64,000 nucleotides of DNA from Desulfovibrio sp. GTDB lineage: Bacteria > Desulfobacterota > Desulfovibrionia > Desulfovibrionales > Desulfovibrionaceae. Positions within the stretch are counted from its first letter, which is position 1. The number at the start of each line of letters is the position of its first letter. Under the pieces are notes generated by a model. That model saw only the letters and a program-made list of their open reading frames with translations, had not been told where the DNA came from and searched no databases. Shown here piece by piece: positions 26,549-34,934 of the stretch. The stretch spans positions 1-64,000 of the forward strand of contig JAITSV010000034.1 in NCBI GenBank assembly GCA_031287575.1, in the 5' to 3' direction. Made by a program: the position numbers and the translations under genes.

Positions 26549-26600
26549 GGGAATCTGCTGGAATCCAGCAGATTCCCTGAAGAAGCCTGCCCTGGCAGGC
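26549..26600. other. Perfect 14-bp-arm palindrome plus second hairpin
   Basis: GGGAATCTGCTGGA (26549-26562) and TCCAGCAGATTCCC (26564-26577) are perfect complements around one base. A second hairpin, GCCTGCC/GGCAGGC, follows at 26585-26600. The first is long enough to form a stable cruciform or bidirectional structure. The rest of the 846-base gap (26601-27024) shows no gene I can support. Base composition is mixed. Confidence 0.55.
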
Positions 26601-27024
26601 CCCCCTGGCCGAAGCCTTTGCGGCAACCGCGAAAGCCGCACTCAGGTTTCGACCGGGGCAAACGCACTCCGTTTCCCCCGGCCCCGTGTCACCGAAGCGA
26701 CCAGGGCAATATGGCCCGGGCAATGACGCATCCGCACAGGGCGGCAAACGGTGAGGGGAGGCAATCCGGTTCAGGCGGCAAGGCGGTGAAGGACGACAGG
26801 CGGCAAAACCGCGCGCGGCATCCGTGAAGACGTTCGCAGGCCACCCCGGAATGGCCGCAGCCACCTCGGAACGGCAGCTTGCCGTGGTTCGCCCTGCATC
26901 AGGCCGGGGCGTGCCACAGCCGGAATGCATCCGGCGCTCGACAGCACACCGCACCGTTTCCTTCCGCACTCTTTCGCTCCCTCTCCGTCCTCCTTGCTGC
27001 CCGCTTTCCCGCCCGCCTTCCTGC

Positions 27025-27055
27025 TTGACCCGCGCACACGCAACCATGCTATGAT
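27025..27055 (+). promoter_or_regulatory. Candidate extended -10 promoter for the FUSC gene
   Basis: TGCTATGAT (27047-27055) is an extended -10, with TTGACC at 27025-27030. The spacer is 19 bases, longer than ideal, so the TG extension probably carries the activity. The gene starts about 200 bases downstream. Confidence 0.45.
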
Positions 27056-27253
27056 CTGCCCGGTCGGCCCTGCTTCCCCTTCCGCGCCACGCGCCACCGT
27101 CCGCCGCGCATCGTGTACGCAACCCGCTTGCCAGCCAGACAGGCCGGGCGTATGTGGTGCCTCCGAGCCAGGCGCAGCAGCCCCTCCCGCCCGCTCCGCG
27201 CCTGATTCACCCTGCCACCACCAACCACGGTCCGCTCCGCGACCAAGACCACC

Positions 27254-28480
27254 ATGCGTCGCCCCACCCTTTCCGACATTTCCCCCGCCCACATCCGCCA
27301 CGGCGTCAAGACCGGCATCGCCGCCGTGCTCGCCCTGGTGCTGGCCGACGTGCTGCACATCGAATACGGCTACTGGGCCGTCATTTCCGCCGTCATCGCC
27401 ATGCAGATGAACGTGGCCGACGCCATAGAGATGTGCCTGTACCGGTTCATCGGCACGGTCATGGGCGCCGTGATGGGCGTCATGGCCATCATGACCTTTC
27501 CGGACACGCCGATATGGAACGGCGTGGCCCTGTTCCTGACCACCGGGCTGTGCGCCTTTCTCACCCGGTGGGACCCGCGCTACCGCATGGCGGCCATCAC
27601 CGTCAGCATCGTCATCCTGGCCAGCGCGGGCCATGCGGAACGTTTCGACGTGGGCATGTTCCGGGTGCTGGAAATCGCCATCGGCGTGGGCTGCGCCTTC
27701 GTGGTCACGGTCACGCTGTGGCCGGTGCGCGCGGCGGTGGGCCTGCGCCGCGACCTGGCCTCGCAGGCGGAAAACTGCGCCCACTACCTGACCACACTGG
27801 TGGACCGCTTCCTGGCCCGCCAGACCCATGTGCCCGCCGACCTGCTGGACCCGCTGGTGCGCGCCACCCCGCGCAACCGCGAGCGGCTGTCCAAGGTGCG
27901 CCGCCACGAATCGCTGATCTACTTCTACGACAACCAGCCGTTGGACACCCTGTCCACCGTGGTGGAGCGCACCACCGACCACCTGCGGGTGATGCTGCGC
28001 AGCCTGAACGCCTGCGACGCCGACGGCTACGACATCATGATGGACGCCGAAATGCGCGCCCTGGCGGAAACCGTGGCCCGCACCCTGCGCCGCATGGCGG
28101 CCACGACCACGGGCGTCACCGGCGTGCGGCCCGGCGGGGGCATGCCCGGCTGGCTGGGCGCGCTGGGCGCCCGGTTCGCGGGATTCGTGGGGTTCGGTCC
28201 GGGTGGCGCGCGGGGCAGGGGCGATGCGGAATCCCCGTCCGACCAGTCCGCGCATGCCGACACGTCACTGGAAGAAGCCATCGCCCGTGCCGATTCCCGC
28301 CTGCGCGCCCTGCGCGAGGCCGGGGCCACCAAGCGCTTCGACCTGGCCATGCTGACCCAGTTCTACGCCTTCTACTACGCCCTGCGCCAACTGGCCGAAG
28401 ACGTGCAGGGCCTAGCCGCGCGCATGGCCGGGGACGAGGACGATCACCGGGATCTTGGCCCGGGCGACGCCACGCCGTAG
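27254..28480 (+). CDS. FUSC-family membrane protein (aromatic acid exporter-like)
   Basis: Predicted 408-aa inner-membrane protein of the FUSC/ArAE type. Five or six membrane segments occupy residues 18-170 (IAAVLALVLADVLHI, YWAVISAVIAMQMNVADAI, GVALFLTTGLCAFL, VGCAFVVTVTLWPVRAAVGL). A long cytoplasmic helical domain follows to the C-terminus. YGYWAVISAVIAMQ is the recognisable family core. A Gly/Arg-rich stretch (about 297-330) interrupts the soluble part. The SemiSWEET gene starts 43 bases later. Function is probably export of organic acids, but substrate is not known. Confidence 0.82.
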   Translation: MRRPTLSDISPAHIRHGVKTGIAAVLALVLADVLHIEYGYWAVISAVIAMQMNVADAIEMCLYRFIGTVMGAVMGVMAIMTFPDTPIWNGVALFLTTGLCAFLTRWDPRYRMAAITVSIVILASAGHAERFDVGMFRVLEIAIGVGCAFVVTVTLWPVRAAVGLRRDLASQAENCAHYLTTLVDRFLARQTHVPADLLDPLVRATPRNRERLSKVRRHESLIYFYDNQPLDTLSTVVERTTDHLRVMLRSLNACDADGYDIMMDAEMRALAETVARTLRRMAATTTGVTGVRPGGGMPGWLGALGARFAGFVGFGPGGARGRGDAESPSDQSAHADTSLEEAIARADSRLRALREAGATKRFDLAMLTQFYAFYYALRQLAEDVQGLAARMAGDEDDHRDLGPGDATP

Positions 28481-28522
28481 CCCACGCCCCCCCTTACGCA
28501 CCGCCCCCACCACGGAGGGCCC

Positions 28523-28819
28523 ATGCCCGCGCCCACCGCCGATTCCGCCACCCTGTCCACGCTGGTCGAGGTCATCGGCTACGCGGCGGGCCTGCTGACC
28601 TCGCTGGCCTACCTGCCGCAGGTGGTGCGCATCGCCCGCACCCGCTCCGCCGACGACATCTCGCTGCCCACCTTCCGGCTGCTGGCCGTGGGCGTTTCGC
28701 TGTGGCTGGCCTACGGCATCGGCATCGGCTCGTGGCCGGTCATGGCCGCCAACGCCGTGGGCCTGGCGCTGATCCTGGCCGTAATCTGGCTGAAGCTGCG
28801 CTATTCCCGCCAGGGGTAG
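28523..28819 (+). CDS. SemiSWEET (PQ-loop) transporter
   Basis: Predicted 98-aa membrane protein with three membrane segments, the size of bacterial SemiSWEET half-transporters, which work as dimers to move sugars. The PQ-loop is visible as TSLAYLPQVVRIARTRSAD. The second segment (FRLLAVGVSLWLAYGIGIG) and third (ANAVGLALILAVIW) follow. GGAGGGCCC precedes the ATG. The next 348 bases to the ZIP gene contain only a promoter candidate. Confidence 0.88.
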   Translation: MPAPTADSATLSTLVEVIGYAAGLLTSLAYLPQVVRIARTRSADDISLPTFRLLAVGVSLWLAYGIGIGSWPVMAANAVGLALILAVIWLKLRYSRQG

Positions 28820-29086
28820 GCGGCACGGGGCAGGGGACAAGACCGGGAACAGGAAAGGCGAAAGGCGCCGCCGCCCCGCTGGCCGCGCGACATCTTTCGC
28901 TTCCATCTTTCGACCTGCCCTCATCCGCTTGCGCCATCCGACGCCCTGCCCGCGCTGCGGCATGCGCCGTGCGCGTCCGGCCCTGCCTGCCCGAATCCCG
29001 CCCCCATGCGGTCCGCCATCGTCAGCGCGTTCCCTGCGCCCGGTGCAATTCCCCCGCGCACGGCATGTCCCGCCCCTCCGCACCAG

Positions 29087-29114
29087 TGGACGGCACGCCG
29101 TTTCCGGGTATACT
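29087..29114 (+). promoter_or_regulatory. Candidate promoter for the ZIP gene
   Basis: TATACT at 29109-29114 is a strong -10. A weak -35, TGGACG at 29087-29092, is 16 bases upstream. The ZIP start is 54 bases downstream. Nothing else is seen in the rest of the gap from 28820. Confidence 0.4.
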
Positions 29115-29167
29115 CGAAACATCGAAGCCTTCCGGCCGACTTCCCTCACCCCATCCGGAGACCGGAC

Positions 29168-29980
29168 ATGTATACCGCCTTCACCGAGCTTTCCCCCGTC
29201 ATGCAGGCCTTTCTCGCCGGGTTGTTCACCTGGGGCGTCACCGCGCTGGGCGCGGCGCTGGTGTTCCTGACCAAGAGCTTTTCCCGCAAGGCGCTGGACG
29301 TCATGCTGGGCTTTGCCGCCGGGGTGATGATCGCGGCCAGCTTCTGGTCGCTGCTGGCCCCGGCGCTGGAAATGTCCGAGCACCTGGGCCGCTGGTCGTT
29401 CGTGCCCGCCGCCGTGGGCTTCGTGCTGGGGGCGCTGTTCCTGCGGCTGGTGGACATGCTGCTGCCCCACCTGCACCTGCACAACCCCATCGAACACGCC
29501 GAAGGGCTGCCCAGCAGCTGGCAGCGCTCCACCCTGCTGGTGGCGGCCATCACCCTGCACAACATCCCGGAGGGGCTGGCCGTGGGCGTGGCCTTCGGCG
29601 CCGTGGCGGCGGACCTGCCCGCGGCCTCGCTGGCCGGGGCCATGGCCCTGGCGCTGGGCATCGGCATCCAGAACTTTCCCGAGGGCACGGCGGTGTCCGT
29701 GCCGCTGCGGCGCGAGGGCTTTTCGCGCATGAAGGCGTTCATGTTCGGGCAGGCCTCGGGCATGGTCGAACCCATCGCCGCCGTCATCGGCGCCGCTGCG
29801 GTAATCTGGGCGCAGCCGCTGCTGCCGTACGCGCTGGCCTTTGCCGCCGGGGCCATGATCTTCGTGGTGGTGGAGGAAGTGATCCCCGAATCGCAAGGCT
29901 CCGGCTACGGAGACCTTGCCACCATGGGGGTCATTGCCGGGTTCACCCTGATGATGACCCTGGACGTGGCCCTGGGGTAG
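29168..29980 (+). CDS. ZIP-family metal transporter (ZupT-like)
   Basis: Predicted 270-aa inner-membrane metal ion transporter, probably zinc or manganese/iron import or export. It has about 8 membrane segments. TM4 carries the metal-binding HNIPEG motif (AITLHNIPEGLAVGVAFG) and TM5 carries the matching GIQNFPEGTAVSVPL, the two hallmarks of ZIP proteins. A His-rich stretch, LLPHLHLHNPIEHAEG, in the TM3-TM4 loop fits metal sensing. The chosen ATG 29168 follows CCGGAGACCGG. The metal P-type ATPase gene lies just downstream, suggesting shared metal homeostasis, although each has its own promoter. Confidence 0.92.
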   Translation: MYTAFTELSPVMQAFLAGLFTWGVTALGAALVFLTKSFSRKALDVMLGFAAGVMIAASFWSLLAPALEMSEHLGRWSFVPAAVGFVLGALFLRLVDMLLPHLHLHNPIEHAEGLPSSWQRSTLLVAAITLHNIPEGLAVGVAFGAVAADLPAASLAGAMALALGIGIQNFPEGTAVSVPLRREGFSRMKAFMFGQASGMVEPIAAVIGAAAVIWAQPLLPYALAFAAGAMIFVVVEEVIPESQGSGYGDLATMGVIAGFTLMMTLDVALG

Positions 29981-30106
29981 AGCCGCCGGGACGGCAAGGC
30001 TAATCCTGCCGCATCGGCGGGGTACGCCCCTGCCCCTCCGCAGCGTACTCCCCCGCCCTCCTTTTGCCTGTCGTTCCGGCACGCCATGCTTGCCCCGGAA
30101 AATACC

Positions 30107-30150
30107 TTGACGGTCAAACTATCTTGGACATAAAGAAGTTTGACCGTCAA
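30107..30150 (+). promoter_or_regulatory. Promoter between two palindromic operator half-boxes
   Basis: TTGACGGTCAAACT (30107-30120) and AGTTTGACCGTCAA (30137-30150) are perfect complements with a 16-base spacer. Each arm is itself a TTGAC-N-GTCAA palindrome. The left arm includes a -35-like TTGACG, and CATAAA (30129-30134) fits a -10 with a 16-base spacing. The promoter is thus boxed between the two sites, and TTCTGGAGGC at the ribosome site follows. It lies 21 bases before the P-type ATPase GTG. This is the arrangement of a metal-responsive repressor site, for example ArsR- or MerR-like. The regulator is not in the window. Confidence 0.7.
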
Positions 30151-30170
30151 ACATTCTGGAGGCACACCCC

Positions 30171-32114
30171 GTGATCGGACGCTTCGCCTGCCCCGGCTCC
30201 TACCGCGAACTGATTTCTTCCCGAGAAACCCTGCTCTGCCTGCTGGGCGGCGTTCTGGCCGCCGTCTCGTGGGGCGCCGCGCTGGCCGGCGCACCCGCGT
30301 GGCTGGCCGCCGCCCTGGCCCTGACCGGGGCCGCCATCAACGGCCTGCCCATCGTCAAGGGCGCCGTGGAAGGCCTGATGGAACGTCAGGTCAACGTGGA
30401 CGAACTGGTATCCATCGCCCTCGTCGCCTCGGTGGCGCAGGGCGAGTACCTGTCCGCCGCCATCGTGGCCTGCATCATGAAGGCGGGCTCGCTGGTGGAG
30501 GGCTTCCTGAGCGATGCGGCCCGGAGGTCCATCAAGGCCCTGGCCGCCGTCACGCCGGACACCGCCACCATCGTCGAGCCGGGCGGCCGCGAGCGCACCG
30601 TGCCCGCCGCCGAGGTCCGCGTGGGCCAGCAGTTGCGGGTACGCCCCGGCGAGCGCATTCCCGTGGACGCGGTGATCCTGTCCGGCATCACCGCCGTGGA
30701 CGAATCGTCCATCACCGGCGAACCGCTGCCCCGCTCGTGCAGCACGGGCGACAAGGTGCTGGCGGGCACCATGAACTACAACGGCGTCATCGTGGTCGAG
30801 GCGCGGCGCGTGGGCGAAGACACCACCATCGGCAAGGTGGTGCGCCTGGTGGAAGAGGCGGAAGCCCACAATCCCAAGGCTGCCCGCCTGGTGGACCGCT
30901 ACGCCCAGTGGTTCACTCCGGTGGTGCTGGCCTGCGCCGCCGCGGCCTGGGCCATTTCAGGCGAGACGTCGCGCGCGGTGGCCGTGCTCATCGCCGGGTG
31001 CCCCTGCGCCCTGCTGATGGCCGCGCCCACCGCCGCCGTGGCCGCCGTGGGCCGCGCCGCCCGCGCGGGCATCATCGTGCGCGGCGGGCAGGCCCTGGAA
31101 AAGGTGGCCGCCGCCACTCTGGTGCTGTTCGACAAGACCGGCACCCTCACCTTCGGACGGCCCGAACTGGACGAAGTGCTGCCCGTGCCCGGCATGACCG
31201 CAGAGCGCCTGCTGGCCCTGGCCGCCGGGGCGGAAGGCGGCGGCACCCACCCCATCGCCCGGGCCATCGTGGCCGGGGCAGCGGCGCGGTCCATCACCCC
31301 CGCCGCTGCCGAAGGCGCGTTCACCGAGGTGGGCGTGGGCGTGCGGGCCACCGTGGATGGTCATGCCGTGGAGGTGTGCGGGGTGACCGCCGAGGTGGAG
31401 GCGGAACTTGCCGAGCACGCGCCCGGCCTGGCGCAGCCGTTGGCCGCCCTGCGCTCGCGCGGGGCCACCGCCCTGCTGGTACGCGTGGACGCGGCGCCCG
31501 CCGGGCTGCTGGCCGTCACCGACACCTTGCGGCCCGGCGCGCGCGCCTCGGTCAGCGGGTTGCGCGCCGCCGGTCTTGCCCACGCGGGCATGCTGTCCGG
31601 CGACCACGAGACCGCCGCCGCGCGCATCGCGGCGCAGGCGGGCATAGACTACTGGCGCGCCGGGCTGAAGCCCGCCGACAAGCTGTCCGCCATCCGCACC
31701 CAGCAGCAGTCCGGGGCCACGGTGATCTTCGTGGGAGACGGCATCAACGACGCTCCCGCCCTGGCCGGGGCGGACGTGGGCGTGGCCATGGGCGGCGCGG
31801 GCACGGACGTGGCCTTGGAAACCGCCGACGTGGCCCTGACCCACGACGACATCGGCCGCCTGCCCTTTCTGGTGCGGCTGGCGCGCCGGGCCATCTCGCT
31901 CATCAAGATCAACATCGGCCTCGGCATGCTGTTCAACGCGCTGTCCATCCTGGGCAGCGGCTACGGCCTGCTCTCGCCGGTGATGGCCTCCGTGTTCCAC
32001 AACGTGGGGTCGGTGATCGTGGTCATTTCGTCCGCCAGCCTGGCCTTCTTCGACGACGGCGAACCGGGTCGGCCCGCCTGCCCCGCGCCCGCCGCAGGGG
32101 GGAAGGCCGCGTAG
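30171..32114 (+). CDS. Heavy-metal P1B-type ATPase
   Basis: Predicted 647-aa cation exporter of the P1B group. It lacks an N-terminal HMA domain. The metal-binding CPC in TM6 is IAGCPCALLMAAPTAAVAA (about residue 277). The phosphorylation motif LFDKTGTLTFG is near 320, GGTHPIARA is the nucleotide-site HP equivalent, and GDGINDAPALAGADVGVAMG is near 522. TM8 reads VFHNVGSVIVVISS in place of the Asp that marks Zn/Cd/Pb pumps, so the transported metal is uncertain. It starts at GTG 30171 with a strong ribosome site and a doubled operator upstream. The ZIP gene precedes it. Confidence 0.9.
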   Translation: MIGRFACPGSYRELISSRETLLCLLGGVLAAVSWGAALAGAPAWLAAALALTGAAINGLPIVKGAVEGLMERQVNVDELVSIALVASVAQGEYLSAAIVACIMKAGSLVEGFLSDAARRSIKALAAVTPDTATIVEPGGRERTVPAAEVRVGQQLRVRPGERIPVDAVILSGITAVDESSITGEPLPRSCSTGDKVLAGTMNYNGVIVVEARRVGEDTTIGKVVRLVEEAEAHNPKAARLVDRYAQWFTPVVLACAAAAWAISGETSRAVAVLIAGCPCALLMAAPTAAVAAVGRAARAGIIVRGGQALEKVAAATLVLFDKTGTLTFGRPELDEVLPVPGMTAERLLALAAGAEGGGTHPIARAIVAGAAARSITPAAAEGAFTEVGVGVRATVDGHAVEVCGVTAEVEAELAEHAPGLAQPLAALRSRGATALLVRVDAAPAGLLAVTDTLRPGARASVSGLRAAGLAHAGMLSGDHETAAARIAAQAGIDYWRAGLKPADKLSAIRTQQQSGATVIFVGDGINDAPALAGADVGVAMGGAGTDVALETADVALTHDDIGRLPFLVRLARRAISLIKINIGLGMLFNALSILGSGYGLLSPVMASVFHNVGSVIVVISSASLAFFDDGEPGRPACPAPAAGGKAA

Positions 32115-32160
32115 CGGCCATGCGTGAAGACGCGTAGCGGCCATGCGTGAAGACGCGTAA
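32109..32160. repeat. 23-bp tandem repeat derived from the loop module
   Basis: GCGTAGCGGCCATGCGTGAA followed by GAC is repeated exactly at 32109-32131 and 32132-32154, with a third partial unit GCGTAA then CGGCTG. The words resemble the dispersed loop module (GCGTTGCGGTCGCCAT, ATAACGGCTG). The first unit overlaps the ATPase stop codon. Confidence 0.7.
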
Positions 32161-32218
32161 CGGCTGGTGCAGGACCACGCAGCGGCTCCCCCTTGTTCCA
32201 CCGCTCCCCAGCGACGCC

Positions 32219-32254
32219 ACGGGCCGGAAAGGATATACTTTCCGGCCCGTTTTT
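32219..32254 (+). terminator. Strong intrinsic terminator after the P-type ATPase
   Basis: ACGGGCCGGAAAG (32219-32231) pairs perfectly with CTTTCCGGCCCGT (32238-32250) around a 6-base loop and is followed by a TTTTT run. It ends the ATPase transcript. The gap from here to the glnH start (32449) holds only the GGAGGAACC ribosome site. No further structure is seen. Confidence 0.85.
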
Positions 32255-32449
32255 CGTGCATCGGCCGCGACCACTGCCCCTCCACAGAGCCGCTCGCGCC
32301 ACCTGCGCACCAGCCGCTGGCGCGGCCCGGCACCCTTGATTTCCCGTCCGGATTCTGCAATGCCTATCAGGTTCGCGCGCACGCCGCGCGGACGCACCAC
32401 GGGCCGTGCGCGCACCAGCGCAGCAGCCGCAACAGACCGGAGGAACCAC

Positions 32450-33196
32450 ATGAAGCGTCTTATCCAGATCGCCCTCGGCCTTGCCCTGGTGGCCGCGCTG
32501 TGCGCCCCCGCCATGGCCAAGAAGCTTGTCGTCGCGCACGACACCAACTTCAAGCCCTTCGAGTTCAAGGGCGAGGACGGCAAGTACACCGGCTTCGACA
32601 TCGAACTGTGGCAGGCCGTGGCCAAGACCGTGGGCGTGGAGTACGAATTGCAGCCCATGGACTTCAACGGCATCATCCCCGGCCTGCAGACCGGCAACAT
32701 CGACGTGGGCATCGCGGGCATCACCATCAAGGCCGAGCGCCAGCAGGTCATCGACTTTTCCGACCCCTACTATGATTCCGGCCTGATGATCCTGGTGCGC
32801 GAAGGCGACACCGCCATCAAGTCGGTGGAAGACCTGAAGGGCAAGATCGTGGCCACCAAGACCGCCACGTCGTCCGTGGACTTCGTGAAGGCCAGTGCCG
32901 CCGCCAAGGAAGTGAAGCTGTTCCCCAACAACGACGGCATGTTCTTTGAACTGATGAGCGGCGGCGCCGACGCCGTGGTGTTCGACATGCCCGTGGTGAA
33001 GGAATTCGCCCTGACCGTCGGCAAGGGCAAGGTGAAGACCGTTGGCCCGCTGTACCAGGGCCAGTCGTACGGCATCGGTTTCCCCAAGGGCAGCCCGCTG
33101 GTGTCCAAGGTGAACGAGGCCCTGAAGAAGGCCAAGGCCGACGGCACCTACGACAAGCTGTACATGAAGTGGTTCGGCTACACCCCCGGCAAGTAG
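32450..33196 (+). CDS. glnH: Glutamine-type ABC transporter substrate-binding protein
   Basis: Predicted 248-aa periplasmic binding protein. A signal peptide of about 23 residues (MKRLIQIALGLALVAALCAP) ends at AMA. The SBP_bac_3 fold follows: VVAHDTNFKPFEFKGEDGKY, GFDIELWQAVAKTVGVEYEL, MDFNGIIPGLQTGNIDVG and a C-terminal KWFGYTPGK. The FxPF, GxDxEL and Dx6G elements are those of amino-acid-binding proteins of the Gln/His type. CGGAGGAACCAC precedes the ATG. glnP and glnQ follow, though 163 bases with tandem repeats and a hairpin separate glnH from glnP, which may favour higher glnH expression. Confidence 0.9.
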   Translation: MKRLIQIALGLALVAALCAPAMAKKLVVAHDTNFKPFEFKGEDGKYTGFDIELWQAVAKTVGVEYELQPMDFNGIIPGLQTGNIDVGIAGITIKAERQQVIDFSDPYYDSGLMILVREGDTAIKSVEDLKGKIVATKTATSSVDFVKASAAAKEVKLFPNNDGMFFELMSGGADAVVFDMPVVKEFALTVGKGKVKTVGPLYQGQSYGIGFPKGSPLVSKVNEALKKAKADGTYDKLYMKWFGYTPGK

Positions 33197-33240
33197 CCCT
33201 GCCCCATTGCTGATGACGGCCATGGCGGGCATTGCGCCTG

Positions 33241-33280
33241 CCTGACCGCCTGACCGCCTGACCGCCTGACCGCCTGAACG
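33241..33280. repeat. 8-bp tandem repeat in the glnH-glnP spacer
   Basis: CCTGACCG is repeated four times without change (33241-33272), then CCTGAACG. The tract could change copy number by slippage. It lies 44 bases after the glnH stop and 9 bases before the hairpin at 33289. Confidence 0.8.
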
Positions 33281-33288
33281 GGCACGAC

Positions 33289-33312
33289 GGGGATGGCCGC
33301 AGGGCCATCCCC
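33289..33312 (+). terminator. Attenuating hairpin between glnH and glnP
   Basis: GGGGATGGCC (33289-33298) pairs perfectly with GGCCATCCCC (33303-33312) around a 4-base loop. There is no T-run (TTGCCCG follows), so it may act as a partial terminator or mRNA end-stabiliser that keeps glnH transcript above glnPQ. Confidence 0.5.
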
Positions 33313-33359
33313 TTGCCCGTCCCCGCACCCTCCCCGCGAGAATCACCCAAAGGCATTCC

Positions 33360-34031
33360 ATGGCACTGGACTTCAAAGCAAGCGTCATGTGGGAAAGCGT
33401 GCCCCTGCTGCTCGGCGGGGTGCACCTGACCATCATCATCACCCTGGGCGGGCTGGCCATCGGCTTTCTGGTGGGCACCGCCACCGGGCTGGCCAAGACC
33501 GCGCGCGGCAAACTGCCCCGCACCCTGGCCGACATTTACGTAGAGGCCATACGCGGCACGCCGCTCATCGTGCAGGTGATGTTCCTGTACTTCGGCCTGC
33601 CGCTGGCCATCGGCATGCGCATTCCGCCGGTGACGGCGGGCATCGTCGCCATTGCGGTCAATTCCGGGGCGTACATCGCGGAAATCGTGCGCGGCGCCGT
33701 GGAATCCATCGATGTGGGCCAGACCGAGGCGGGCCGCTCCATCGGGCTTACCCGCATGCAGACCATGCTGCACGTGGTGTGGCCGCAGGCCTTTCGCCGC
33801 ATGATTCCGCCGCTGGGCAACCAGTTCATCATCTCGCTGAAGGACACCTCGCTGCTGGTGGTCATCGGGGTGGGCGAACTGACCCGGCAGGGGCAGGAGA
33901 TCATTGCCGTGAATTTTCGCGCCTTCGAGGTGTGGCTGACCGTGGCCGTGATGTACCTGGTGATGACGCTCAGCATCGCCCGCGTGCTGCGGGTATACGA
34001 ACGCAAGCTGAACGCCCGCTTCGGCCGCTAG
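33360..34031 (+). CDS. glnP: Polar amino-acid ABC transporter permease
   Basis: Predicted 223-aa inner-membrane permease with about 5 membrane segments. The HEQ-type EAA loop is present as [20 protein letters not shown] then [15 protein letters not shown], and [18 protein letters not shown] is the typical start of the permease core. It would pair with GlnQ and receive substrate from GlnH. glnQ starts 13 bases after its stop. Start ATG 33360 fits the family N-terminus ([15 protein letters not shown]). Confidence 0.92.
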   Translation: MALDFKASVMWESVPLLLGGVHLTIIITLGGLAIGFLVGTATGLAKTARGKLPRTLADIYVEAIRGTPLIVQVMFLYFGLPLAIGMRIPPVTAGIVAIAVNSGAYIAEIVRGAVESIDVGQTEAGRSIGLTRMQTMLHVVWPQAFRRMIPPLGNQFIISLKDTSLLVVIGVGELTRQGQEIIAVNFRAFEVWLTVAVMYLVMTLSIARVLRVYERKLNARFGR

Positions 34032-34044
34032 GGGGAATGCCACG

Positions 34045-34794
34045 ATGAAGACCTGTGAAACCCCCATGATCGAAATCCGCAACCTGCACAAGCGGTTCGG
34101 CCAGAACGAGGTGCTGCGCGGCATCGACCTTACCGTCTGTCCCGGCGAGGTGGTGGTGATCATCGGGCCGTCCGGCTCGGGCAAGTCCACGGCGCTGCGC
34201 TGCATCAACCGGCTGGAGGAAATCACCTCCGGCAAGGTCGTCGTGGACGGGCACGACCTGTACGACCCAGCCACCGACATCAACTACGTGCGCACCGAAG
34301 CGGGCATGGTGTTCCAGCAGTTCAACCTGTTTCCGCACATGAGCGTGCTGGACAACGTGACCCTTGGCCCCATCCGCGTGCGCCGCACCTCCCGCGCAGA
34401 GGCCAACCGGCTGGGCCTAGCCCTGCTGGAAAAAGTGGGCCTGGCCGACAAGGCCACCGCCTATCCGGACCAGCTTTCCGGCGGGCAGAAACAGCGCGTG
34501 GCCATTGCCCGCTCGCTGGCCATGCAGCCGAAAGTGCTGCTGTTCGACGAACCCACCAGTGCCCTGGACCCCGAACTGGTGGGCGAAGTGCTGGAAGTCA
34601 TGCGCGCCCTTGCGCTGGAAGGCATGACCATGGTCATCGTCACCCACGAAATGGGCTTTGCGCGCGAGGTGGCCGACCGCGTCATCTTCATCGACCAGGG
34701 CCGGATACAGGAAGAAGGCCCGCCGGACGAATTCTTTGGCGCGCCGAAAAACCCGCGCCTGCGCGAGTTTCTGAGCCGCGTGCACCACGCGTAG
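34045..34794 (+). CDS. glnQ: Polar amino-acid ABC transporter ATPase
   Basis: Predicted 249-aa ATP-binding subunit. Walker [10 protein letters not shown] is near residue 42, signature [19 protein letters not shown] near 145, Walker [14 protein letters not shown] near 166, and the switch His in [15 protein letters not shown]. These are the exact forms of GlnQ/HisP-type amino-acid ATPases. The ATG at 34045 or the one at 34066 could start. GGGGGAATGCCAC supports 34045. A MutY gene begins about 140 bases further. Confidence 0.95.
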   Translation: MKTCETPMIEIRNLHKRFGQNEVLRGIDLTVCPGEVVVIIGPSGSGKSTALRCINRLEEITSGKVVVDGHDLYDPATDINYVRTEAGMVFQQFNLFPHMSVLDNVTLGPIRVRRTSRAEANRLGLALLEKVGLADKATAYPDQLSGGQKQRVAIARSLAMQPKVLLFDEPTSALDPELVGEVLEVMRALALEGMTMVIVTHEMGFAREVADRVIFIDQGRIQEEGPPDEFFGAPKNPRLREFLSRVHHA

Positions 34795-34934
34795 GCTGGC
34801 CTGATGTTTCAAGGGTGGGGGCTGGAGTCGATCCGGCGCCCACCTTGTTCGTCGCGCGGGCAAGCCCTCCGCACGACACCCCGTGCGTCTCCGCGCCTTG
34901 CCAGCCGCGCCGTGGGTGCGGTACATCCACGCCC

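Noticed and set aside
26771..28255. 494-aa minus-strand ORF opposite the FUSC gene
   Set aside because: Shadow frame. The plus strand encodes a recognisable membrane protein.
27154..30003. 949-aa plus-strand ORF spanning the FUSC, SemiSWEET and ZIP genes
   Set aside because: Out of frame with all three recognised genes, and full of His/Arg/Gly runs typical of a shadow frame.
32109..32160. Possible CRISPR-like repeat
   Set aside because: Units are directly tandem without spacers, only two and a half copies, and no cas gene is near.
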